Source: Candidatus Bathyarchaeota archaeon
Lineage (GTDB): Archaea; Thermoproteota; Bathyarchaeia; Bathyarchaeales; DTEX01
Reading direction: 5' to 3'
DNA: 11,172 nt
Assembly (NCBI GenBank): GCA_003601695.1
Contig: PIYH01000051.1
Span: 1 to 11,172, forward strand
Below, piece after piece: positions 5,707 to 11,172 of this stretch (positions are counted from its first letter, which is position 1; each line of letters begins with the position of its first letter). Both the position numbers and the translations under genes were made by a program. The notes under the pieces were generated by a model that had not been told where the DNA came from, made no database searches, and saw only the letters and a program-made list of their open reading frames with translations.

Positions 5707-7296
5707 TTACACTCCAAGCTTCTTGCTCATATACACACCATCATAATCGTATCCGAGCTTTTTATAGTATCTCTTTGTACCCAAAGCGCTTGTTACAAGA
5801 ATCTTCTCCATTCCGTTTTCGCGGCTAATCCGTTCAGCCTCGCAGAGGAGCTTTCGCCCCCACCCTTTATGCTGTAATGCTTCTTCAGAATATTCACCTA
5901 CAGGGACAAGTTCGCCGCAAACTCGAAGCTCCCTAATTATAGAAGCATTTTTATCTGTGATCTCTGACCTATGGGCTTTTTCTGATGGAAACCTTAATCG
6001 CAAGTAACCAATGAGTATATCGTTCTTTTTATCCTCAGCTGAGATGAAGAATTCTTTACTCATGGAGGCCTCGTATTCTTGAATATATATCTTTATTTTA
6101 TTTAAGTCGGGGCGTTTATGATCCTTAAGCCATCTGTGACCCGCCTCTCTGCAACGTATACATCTACATCTTAGCCCTTTTCTTCTTAGCTCTTCGAGAA
6201 CTAGCTCGCGTAGATTGCTTCTTTTTACACCTGCAACTATAAGGCGTGCAGGTATATCCCTCTGAACACGCATTATTCTAACCCATTCAGGAATGATCTC
6301 CTTGACTTGAGCAATCAATTCTACGGCTTCTTCGGTGGTGTAAGGCTTGTATAAGCCTTGCCTCCACCAATCGTAAAGCTTCGTTCCCTTAATTACAAGA
6401 CATGGATATATCTTGAGCATATCTGGTTTGAAATCCGGGTTGGAGAAGATTTCTTTGAAACCTTCAAAGTCGCGTTTAAAATTTGATCCTGGAAGCCCAG
6501 GCATCATGTGATAAACAACTTTTAACCCCGAATCCTTAAGAATCCTTGTAGCCTTGATAACATCGCTGACTTTATGTCCACGATTCACGATTTCATAAAT
6601 GTCATCATATATATTTTGAACGCCAACCTCAACCCTAGTAACTCCCATAGAGAGCATTCTATCAACATCGGCCTCTCTCGACCAATCCGGACGTGTTTCA
6701 ACCGTTATTCCAACGTTTCGAATACGACTCGTCTCAGCATTTCTCTTCGCTTCATCAAGAGACCTTGAGGTCTTTCCAGTTATAGCATCGAGGCATCTCT
6801 GCACGAACCACTCTTGATACTTCGGAGACACACTCGGAAAAGTTCCTCCCATGATTATCAGTTCAACCTTATCAACCTTGTGTCCAATAGCTCTATATTG
6901 TGTAATTCTCTGCTTAACTTGTTTGAAAGGGTCATAATTGTTTTGGCGCCCCCTCAGCGCAGCGGGTTCATGCCCAGTATAACTTTGAGGAGTTCCTCGA
7001 GACGGGCCTCCTGGACAATATATGCATGGCTCCTCTTTTGGGCATGACCAAGGCTTAGTCATAGCGGCTATAACCGTGACTCCAGAAGCCACACGCACGC
7101 TTTTTCTTCGCAGAACCCTGAGAAGCTTCGCTCTCTGTGATGCATTCAGTCGACGGATTATCTCTGAATTGCTCGGAACATAGTTCAATCTATACTTTTC
7201 GGCTACTTTCACCTTAATCCTATTAACGTCTTCCCTTGAAGGATTCGGAATTCTCATCAGACTTCCTATGATATCCTTGAAGATGCCAGATTCCAT
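5707..7296 (-). CDS. elp3: Elp3: tRNA U34 carboxymethyltransferase (radical SAM / GNAT)
   Basis: Elp3 uses S-adenosylmethionine, an iron-sulfur cluster and acetyl-CoA to begin cm5-type modification of the wobble uridine U34 in tRNA. It is 529 residues, full length, in the cytosol. A basic N-terminal tRNA-binding region (about 1-75, including RRLNASQRAKLLRVLRRK) precedes the radical SAM domain. That domain has the cluster cysteines Cys85, Cys91 and Cys94 (CIYCPGGPSRG), MGGTFPS (149-155), GITVETRPDW (196-205), VEVGVQ (222-227) and YHMMPGLPG (262-270). Cys299, Cys377, Cys379 and Cys382 are likely zinc-loop ligands. The C-terminal acetyltransferase domain has HKGWGRKLL (476-484) for acetyl-CoA and YYKKLGYDYDGVYMSK (510-525). 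As is usual in archaea, no other Elongator subunit is nearby. The ATG at 7296 has GAGATGA a few bases upstream. Confidence 0.97.
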   Translation of the reverse strand: MESGIFKDIIGSLMRIPNPSREDVNRIKVKVAEKYRLNYVPSNSEIIRRLNASQRAKLLRVLRRKSVRVASGVTVIAAMTKPWSCPKEEPCIYCPGGPSRGTPQSYTGHEPAALRGRQNNYDPFKQVKQRITQYRAIGHKVDKVELIIMGGTFPSVSPKYQEWFVQRCLDAITGKTSRSLDEAKRNAETSRIRNVGITVETRPDWSREADVDRMLSMGVTRVEVGVQNIYDDIYEIVNRGHKVSDVIKATRILKDSGLKVVYHMMPGLPGSNFKRDFEGFKEIFSNPDFKPDMLKIYPCLVIKGTKLYDWWRQGLYKPYTTEEAVELIAQVKEIIPEWVRIMRVQRDIPARLIVAGVKRSNLRELVLEELRRKGLRCRCIRCREAGHRWLKDHKRPDLNKIKIYIQEYEASMSKEFFISAEDKKNDILIGYLRLRFPSEKAHRSEITDKNASIIRELRVCGELVPVGEYSEEALQHKGWGRKLLCEAERISRENGMEKILVTSALGTKRYYKKLGYDYDGVYMSKKLGV

Positions 7297-7327
7297 ATTT
7301 TTTCATCTCAAGAAATAAGAGACTGAA

Positions 7328-7337
7328 CTAAAAAAGT
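7328..7337 (-). promoter_or_regulatory. TATA-like box upstream of elp3
   Basis: Minus-strand ACTTTTTTAG lies about 36 bases upstream of the elp3 ATG, in the 168-base divergent gap with the epimerase-like gene. It predicts a short leader of about ten bases. The match is modest. Confidence 0.3.
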
Positions 7338-7428
7338 TTCTTAATCGCAAAATATGTGACTGCAAAACTTCATTAGCAGGCTTGTGTGACTTATATTCCT
7401 TTGAATATCTGAAAATTGATAAGAAACT

Positions 7429-7442
7429 ATTTTTATTTAAAC
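7429..7442 (+). promoter_or_regulatory. TATA-like box of the epimerase-like gene
   Basis: ATTTTTATTTAAAC is centred about 29 bases upstream of the ATG at 7465. No Shine-Dalgarno sequence precedes that ATG. Both facts fit a transcript with almost no leader. Confidence 0.4.
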
Positions 7443-7464
7443 CTATAATTTAATATCGTCAGCC

Positions 7465-8187
7465 ATGCCGATCTCGGTGTCAATACTTGAGTATGAGCGA
7501 GTTCTTTATAGAGATGTAGAGGATATATCATCATCCTTGATTTTTAGTCACATTATGAATATGATTAATACGGGGAAGATGGAATCAATACATCTGGATA
7601 TCATGAGGCCGCCACTAATACCTGACAGAATAGTATTTCCAATAAAGCTCGTTGAAAAAATATATAGGACGCTCCGGAGGAGAATTCCCCTTTCTTTTCA
7701 TCTTATGGTATCTAACCCAATAATAATGATTGACGAAATGAATAAATTCATTCCTAGAAAGGATAGAATTGAGAACTCTGTAGCGATTCATAGAGAATCT
7801 TTCAACTCGGAAAGTGAAATGGTGGATGCAGTAAAGCTCATAAAGGAGGAATATGGGTATGGCAGTGTTGGAATCAGCCTTGACCTACCTACTCCATGCA
7901 ATGTGATTTCTGAGAAAACCGTGAAGACGGCTGATTTCATCCTTTTGATGACCGTACATATGGGTCGCGGTAGACAGAAATATTCAGAGAAGGGTACGGA
8001 AAAAATAGAATACTTCTCCCGTAGATATCCAGAGAAACCAATATGGGTTGACGGCGGAATAAATCTGCATACGGCACGTATCGCAGAGAAAGCTGGCGCG
8101 AGAACGCTGGTTGTCGGTTCATTCATCACATTAAAGAAAAATCCAGTAGAAGGATTACTTGAATTAGCAAGCAACATAGGTGAATAA
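7465..8187 (+). CDS. Ribulose-phosphate 3-epimerase-like TIM-barrel protein (divergent)
   Basis: This 240-residue protein has the layout of ribulose-phosphate 3-epimerase, the metal-dependent enzyme that interconverts ribulose-5-phosphate and xylulose-5-phosphate. The four expected metal ligands are all in place: His43 and Asp45 (IHLDIM), His79 (FHLMV) and Asp196 (WVDGGIN). The phosphate-binding end VDGGIN...GARTLVVGSFI (195-221) is also typical. Two hallmark blocks are altered. The DG after the first ligand pair is replaced (DIMRPPLIPD), and the loop usually read as NPGFGGQKF is HMGRGRQKY (165-173). It is therefore probably an epimerase for a related sugar phosphate, or a paralogue with changed specificity. 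It faces a cupin gene convergently 23 bases away, next to sugar dehydrogenase and isomerase genes. The fold is well supported, the substrate is not. Confidence 0.85.
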   Translation: MPISVSILEYERVLYRDVEDISSSLIFSHIMNMINTGKMESIHLDIMRPPLIPDRIVFPIKLVEKIYRTLRRRIPLSFHLMVSNPIIMIDEMNKFIPRKDRIENSVAIHRESFNSESEMVDAVKLIKEEYGYGSVGISLDLPTPCNVISEKTVKTADFILLMTVHMGRGRQKYSEKGTEKIEYFSRRYPEKPIWVDGGINLHTARIAEKAGARTLVVGSFITLKKNPVEGLLELASNIGE

Positions 8188-8210
8188 GACGAGATAATTT
8201 TTAACAAGAG

Positions 8211-8552
8211 TTACTTTTTATATGGGATCAAACATAGGAAAATCATCTTTTTCTTCCCTGTATTCTTGAAGTAATGCTCAGCCCTAGGCGGAATAAATAT
8301 AACGTATCCCGGAGAAACTTTTTGCTTCTTTCCTTCACAGAAGACTATTCCCTCCCCGCTTAGAATGAAGGATTCATGTTCCCAATCATGCGAATGCCTT
8401 GGCGTCTGACCTCCAGGATCAATCTCAAAATATCTCATTGCGAAATTTTCAGCTCCATCCTTACAAGAGATTAACCACCTAACTCTAACGCCGGAGGCTC
8501 CATCTTTAACCTCCTCGCTTGGAACTTCAGTGTAGTGGACAGCTTTAAACAT
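8211..8552 (-). CDS. Single-domain cupin (cupin_2), metal-binding
   Basis: This is a 113-residue single cupin beta-barrel. Motif 1 is GGQTPRHSHDWEHESFILSGEG (about 47-68), giving ligands His53, His55 and Glu60. Motif 2 is PGYVIFIPPRAEHYFKN (81-97), giving His93. The HSHxWEHE arrangement is common in small archaeal and bacterial cupins of unknown substrate, some of which act as sugar-phosphate isomerases or dioxygenases. Here the neighbours argue for sugar metabolism, though that is inference. The ATG at 8552 is preceded by an excellent Shine-Dalgarno sequence seven bases away. It lies 231 bases downstream of the dehydrogenase gene on the same strand, so it is probably separately transcribed. 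It ends 23 bases from the convergent epimerase-like gene. Confidence 0.9.
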   Translation of the reverse strand: MFKAVHYTEVPSEEVKDGASGVRVRWLISCKDGAENFAMRYFEIDPGGQTPRHSHDWEHESFILSGEGIVFCEGKKQKVSPGYVIFIPPRAEHYFKNTGKKKMIFLCLIPYKK

Positions 8553-8558
8553 GACTTT

Positions 8559-8566
8559 CCCTCACC
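8559..8566 (-). promoter_or_regulatory. Strong Shine-Dalgarno of the cupin gene
   Basis: Minus-strand GGTGAGGG is close to the full archaeal 16S-complementary sequence and ends six to seven bases before the ATG. It is the strongest ribosome site in the window and shows that the cupin mRNA has a leader. Confidence 0.6.
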
Positions 8567-8644
8567 TATACTTTAGGAAGGAAATAAAATAAGAATTATG
8601 TATGGCATTTGGGAGCTCGTTAGATATACATGGAGATTCTAGAT

Positions 8645-8657
8645 AAAAAATCAAAAA
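8645..8657 (-). terminator. T-rich tract in the dehydrogenase-cupin gap
   Basis: The minus strand reads GTTTTTGATTTTTT, a T5 (8657-8653) followed by a T6 (8650-8645), about 130 bases after the dehydrogenase stop. It may end the isomerase-dehydrogenase transcript before the cupin gene. No stem-loop is seen. Confidence 0.3.
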
Positions 8658-8728
8658 CATGAGAGAAGCCACTTAAATAGCAAAGGGAAGATATCCCCCG
8701 CAAACCCCTATTTTTAATTTACTCTCTC

Positions 8729-8765
8729 AACCTAAGGTTAGGGTCGAATCGGCTCTCTTAAGAGA
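8729..8765. repeat. Two short palindromes upstream of the cupin / downstream of the dehydrogenase
   Basis: AACCTAAGGTT (8729-8739) is an inverted repeat with a one-base centre, and TCTCTTAAGAGA (8754-8765) is a perfect 12-bp palindrome. Their centres are about 25 bases apart. The rest of the 231-base gap (8553-8783) shows no ORF. They could be operators, or stem elements in the 3' untranslated region of the dehydrogenase mRNA. Confidence 0.35.
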
Positions 8766-8783
8766 AAGAAATGAAATTATATC

Positions 8784-9809
8784 TCACATAATTCGACATT
8801 TTTCTACGACCCACATGACTCTTCGGACGATTTCAGGAGTGACAGGTAAAGGCGCCCCGTTACGCAGTGTCTTGTACAGTTCCTTGTAAAAGGTAATCCC
8901 GCTAGACATATACGCTGTCTCTGAACTCCAGCTCTCCTCTATCCACGGAATCTTCTCTACGTTATAGCTTCGATTCGGAGTTGGTTTTTCATCTACCTGC
9001 CTTGGAGGCAGATCCGCAGGATTGAAGTATCTCCATCTTAAAGAGTGATGGCTACCAGTAAGTCCTCCCTGCGTTCCCATCACAAGCCAAGTATCTTGAG
9101 GATATGCGCAGGCTCTCGTTACCTCGATGTCAATGAGAGGCGAATTGGAAGCCTTAAGGATTATCTTCACATGATCCTCAGCATCACCTAAGGTTAATGT
9201 TCTCTGTAAGTCACAGAAGACCTCAGGTTCCTTGTCTCCGAGAAGTTGAAGTCCCTGAATTATAAGATGCACTCCGTTGTTTCTGAGCTCTCCTCCCCCA
9301 TACTTTTTCAAGGTCTGCCAGTCCCAACGTCTACCGAAAGTGTGGCTGCGAATCTTTACGAGGACGATGCGTCCAAGTTTTCCTGAATGAATAACTTCTT
9401 TAACCTTCAAATAGTCGGGAGCGAAGAGGCTGTTCTGGAATACTGTCAGCATGTTTCCAGTCTTCTTTGTCGTCTTTATCATGGAATCAGCTTCAGCTAG
9501 ATTCGTAGCCATGGGTTTCTCGCAGACCACGTTTTTTCCAGCTTCTAAGGCTTTTATTGTGTGTGGGGCGTGAAGGTAGGTTGGAGTGGCGACTACTACT
9601 AATTCAACAGATCTATCTTTTATGAGATCGTCAAATTCGGAATAGGCTTTGCATCCGAATTTTTCCACAGCTTCCCGTCGTCTCTTCTCTATCTGGTCGG
9701 AGACGGCTACAACTTTATACTTGTCGGATAGATTCTCAAAGATTCTGGCGTGAATATCCCATCCGCTTCTTCCCAACCCAGCTATACCGACTTTTACCTT
9801 GTCATCCAT
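8784..9809 (-). CDS. Gfo/Idh/MocA family NAD(P)-dependent sugar dehydrogenase
   Basis: This oxidoreductase family acts on sugars, inositols and related polyols with NAD(P). From the ATG at 9809 it has 341 residues, the usual size. The Rossmann domain opens with KVGIAGLGRSGWDIHARIF, then VVVATPTYLHAPH (71-83), and VCEKPMATNLAEAD (95-108) with the catalytic Lys98. The C-terminal alpha/beta domain includes RWDWQTLKKYGGGELRNNGVH. In this block the position that is Asp in inositol dehydrogenase (four before the His) is Asn177, while His181 is kept and the Asp often found three residues later is Ile184. A TTG at 9815 would add two residues, but the ATG has GGGGAT eight bases upstream. It begins 21 bases after the isomerase-like gene, so the two form an operon. 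The substrate is unknown. Confidence 0.92.
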   Translation of the reverse strand: MDDKVKVGIAGLGRSGWDIHARIFENLSDKYKVVAVSDQIEKRRREAVEKFGCKAYSEFDDLIKDRSVELVVVATPTYLHAPHTIKALEAGKNVVCEKPMATNLAEADSMIKTTKKTGNMLTVFQNSLFAPDYLKVKEVIHSGKLGRIVLVKIRSHTFGRRWDWQTLKKYGGGELRNNGVHLIIQGLQLLGDKEPEVFCDLQRTLTLGDAEDHVKIILKASNSPLIDIEVTRACAYPQDTWLVMGTQGGLTGSHHSLRWRYFNPADLPPRQVDEKPTPNRSYNVEKIPWIEESWSSETAYMSSGITFYKELYKTLRNGAPLPVTPEIVRRVMWVVEKCRIM

Positions 9810-9830
9810 CCTCAATTATCCCCAAAACTT

Positions 9831-10592
9831 TTATGAGAATATCTCAAATAGATACTTAGCGAATCTTGGTACGCCTACCTTTGAATCCTCTTTTTCTTCA
9901 TATTCTATGGATAGGAAGCCATTGTACCCTCCCGATTTAAGGATCTCCTTTACTCGTTGATAATCCATCTTCCCGCCTCCGGATACGCTTACTTTGGCGT
10001 GGATATGTACGGCGTAGGGAACAGTTTTAGCTATTTCATCATATGTGGATTCCCTATAATTGCCTAAGTCAAGATTCACTCTGAACCATGGGGAATCTAC
10101 ACCCCTAACGATTTTTATCACATTATCCGCTTTAGAAGTGACGCCGCCGTGATTCTCCATAGCCATCACAACGCCGTTTTCCTCAGCATACTCAACACAT
10201 GAGCTAACCGATTCAACTATCCATTTTATTGCTTCAGAATCGGTGTATCCTTCAGGGACGCGTCCTCCGAATATTCGTAGGCATGGAGCTCCAAGTTCAC
10301 GTGCAATTTCTAATCCTTCCTTAACTGCTTCGATAGCTTTCATTCTTTCGGAAACGTTTGGATTACAGAAATTTGTGGAGATCCCGGCGCAGGATATGGG
10401 TAGCCCTCGATAGAGAGAGAGCCTTTTGAGTTTCCTGAAGTATGATGCATCCTTTGAGGGAAGCCAATAAAGAGTCAATTCAACGCCGTCAAGCCCGATT
10501 CGATAGGCTTCTTCGATGAAATCCTCATATTTCATCCTACCATCATTAAGGTATTCTCGGTATGAATATGCCGCACAACCAATCTTTATCAT
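9831..10592 (-). CDS. Sugar phosphate isomerase/epimerase (xylose isomerase-like TIM barrel)
   Basis: This 253-residue AP_endonuc_2-type TIM barrel belongs to the group that includes hexulose/tagatose epimerases, hydroxypyruvate isomerase and inosose dehydratase. Metal ligands expected at the barrel mouth are visible: Glu146 (VVMAMENHGG), Asp175 (VNLDLGNY), His198 or His196 (YAVHIHAK) and Glu230 (FLSIEYEE). GLDGVELTLYW (33-43) is the typical second strand. It is soluble and full length. The ATG at 10592 has GGTGG six bases upstream and a TATA-like box about 37 bases upstream. It is the first gene of a two-gene operon with the Gfo/Idh/MocA dehydrogenase, a common pairing in sugar or inositol catabolism. 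Which reaction it catalyses cannot be read from the sequence. Confidence 0.9.
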   Translation of the reverse strand: MIKIGCAAYSYREYLNDGRMKYEDFIEEAYRIGLDGVELTLYWLPSKDASYFRKLKRLSLYRGLPISCAGISTNFCNPNVSERMKAIEAVKEGLEIARELGAPCLRIFGGRVPEGYTDSEAIKWIVESVSSCVEYAEENGVVMAMENHGGVTSKADNVIKIVRGVDSPWFRVNLDLGNYRESTYDEIAKTVPYAVHIHAKVSVSGGGKMDYQRVKEILKSGGYNGFLSIEYEEKEDSKVGVPRFAKYLFEIFS

Positions 10593-10620
10593 CTGTTTCC
10601 ACCAGTCTTACATTGATGGA

Positions 10621-10637
10621 GCTTATTATAAAAATCC
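10621..10637 (-). promoter_or_regulatory. Promoter of the isomerase-dehydrogenase operon
   Basis: Minus-strand GGATTTTTATAATAAGC contains a good TATA box centred about 37 bases upstream of the ATG at 10592. It predicts a start near 10603, which just includes the GGTGG Shine-Dalgarno sequence at 10599-10603. Confidence 0.45.
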
Positions 10638-10680
10638 TTCTAATAAAGATATGTAGGTTATAATCTTTAACGCGACAAGT

Positions 10681-10884
10681 ATGGTTTACATGAAAATTAA
10701 GTCAAATATTTGCTCGGCCATAAAAATCCCAAAGCACTTTAATATACATCAACTTGGAAAACGTTCTTTCCCAAATCAAGATGAGGAGTTTCACGTAAAG
10801 ATTGCAAAGAATATTGAAGAGGTTGCGAAGCTCATTGAAGTCCTCTCAGCTATCTCTTTCAATCTTTTGTTGATGGCAGGATAA
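10681..10884 (+). pseudogene. Small ORF, possible remnant of a short archaeal protein
   Basis: This is an open frame of 67 residues from ATG to TAA. Only the middle, DEEFHVKIAKNIEEVAKLIEV (about 34-54), looks like real protein. It recalls the small archaeal proteins I remember with a VKIA...EEA..L(I/L)E core that continue into GFEYV...DG.KIFRKRK. Here the frame instead continues as LSAISFNLLLMAG and stops, so the expected C-terminal half is missing. The N-terminal 30 residues have little composition bias and no family resemblance. It may be a decayed or recombined copy. A genuine short gene cannot be excluded, since TTATAAT lies about 20 bases upstream of the ATG. The family resemblance is from memory and weak. 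Confidence 0.3.
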
Positions 10885-10982
10885 TCCAAACCCTTCCCAT
10901 GATTTGACAAAAAGATTCCATAAATAGGATTAGAAAGACTAAGAATCATGGATATGAAGTTCCGACAGAAGAACATTGAAGT

Positions 10983-10995
10983 AAAGGTTTAAGAA
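10983..10995 (+). promoter_or_regulatory. BRE/TATA promoter of the right-end gene
   Basis: AAAGGTTTAAGAA has a purine-rich BRE-like part followed by a TATA-like TTTAAGAA. It is about 37 bases upstream of GTG 11028 and predicts a leader of roughly ten bases. No Shine-Dalgarno sequence precedes the GTG. Confidence 0.45.
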
Positions 10996-11027
10996 CTTAT
11001 TAAGTAATACATAATGCGGGATATACT

Positions 11028-11172
11028 GTGCCCATCGAATTGAAGGAGATAATAAGGTTCATAAAGGATCTGGGATACGAGATCAAGACCGAGGTTACTG
11101 GTAAGAGTGTCGTCGATGAGCTTTTAGGAGCCTTTGAGGGCGTTGTTCCGGAGGGGATGACGAGCACGGAGT
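11028..11172 (+). CDS. Unrecognised protein, N-terminal part (3' end outside window)
   Basis: Forty-eight codons from GTG 11028 to the window edge are open. They encode a helical N-terminus (MPIELKEIIRFIKDLGYEI, with the GTG read as Met), then KTEVTGKSVVDELLGAFEG and VVPEGMTSTE. The codon positions look coding and a good promoter stands upstream. The ATG at 11014 is in another frame and hits a stop after nine codons, so it is not the start. I do not recognise the family. The short helical start followed by a proline/glycine turn and TSTE loosely resembles small archaeal antitoxin-like proteins, but that is a guess. Confidence 0.6.
   Translation, partial: MPIELKEIIRFIKDLGYEIKTEVTGKSVVDELLGAFEGVVPEGMTSTE

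Larger units (their letters stand above)
10593..11027. other. Weakly coding stretch between the isomerase and the right-end gene
   Basis: In these 435 bases I find the isomerase promoter on the minus strand, one doubtful plus-strand ORF (10681-10884), and a promoter for the right-end gene. No tRNA, repeat array or second convincing gene is visible. The minus-strand ORF at 10791-10976 looks like a shadow. Confidence 0.5.

Noticed and set aside
7788..8207. Minus-strand ORF of 139 codons opposite the epimerase-like gene
   Set aside because: The plus-strand protein has clear TIM-barrel motifs. The antisense translation has no family resemblance and is a shadow.
8739..8753. AGGGTCGAATCGGCT resembles a tRNA T-arm
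   Set aside because: The T-loop is one base short, the stem does not pair, and no acceptor, D or anticodon arm can be built around it.
10856..10879. CTTTCAATCTTTTGTTGATGG resembles the start of some archaeal CRISPR repeats
   Set aside because: There is a single copy with no second repeat at spacer distance and no cas genes nearby. It is most likely chance.
10791..10976. Minus-strand ORF of 61 codons
   Set aside because: It has low-complexity hydrophobic composition and no ribosome site, and it overlaps the only protein-like stretch on the plus strand.

Overview
The window looks archaeal. The translation genes are of archaeal/eukaryal type: a single-chain alpha2-type glycyl-tRNA synthetase, a tRNA-intron endonuclease and a stand-alone Elp3. 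Promoters look like archaeal BRE/TATA elements, several genes start so close to their TATA box that leaderless mRNAs are likely, and T-runs follow some stop codons with no stem-loop. Base composition is AT-rich. The archaeal winged-helix protein and the general gene style suggest the Thermoproteota/Bathyarchaeia side, but that placement is an impression and not a demonstrated assignment.

Layout. (1) 1-891, plus strand: the C-terminal part of a sensor histidine kinase whose frame is open to the window edge. (2) 927-2353, minus strand: a small winged-helix regulator followed by a three-helix membrane protein (likely one operon), preceded upstream by an unrecognised coiled-coil protein. (3) 2497-7296, minus strand: a tRNA-centred run in transcription order elp3, glyS, a DUF47/PhoU-like gene and endA, so that wobble-uridine modification, tRNA-Gly charging and tRNA splicing are neighbours, with a PhoU-like protein directly upstream of endA. 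(4) 7465-10592: a sugar-metabolism group made of a divergent ribulose-phosphate-3-epimerase-like protein (plus), a cupin (minus), a Gfo/Idh/MocA dehydrogenase and a xylose-isomerase-like TIM-barrel protein (both minus, one likely operon). (5) 10593-11172: a thinly coding stretch with one doubtful small ORF that may be a gene remnant, then the start of an unrecognised gene running off the right end.

Functionally, the tRNA block is housekeeping. The sugar block plausibly forms a small carbohydrate oxidation/isomerisation pathway: isomerase and NAD(P)-dependent dehydrogenase in one transcript, with a cupin and an epimerase-like enzyme beside them. Its substrate cannot be read from the sequence. 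I see no CRISPR array, insertion sequence, tRNA or rRNA gene, and no defence cassette. No clearly new multi-gene system stands out. The least ordinary items are the divergent epimerase-like enzyme, the DUF47-endA pairing, the small HTH/membrane-protein operon and the orphan 189-residue protein.
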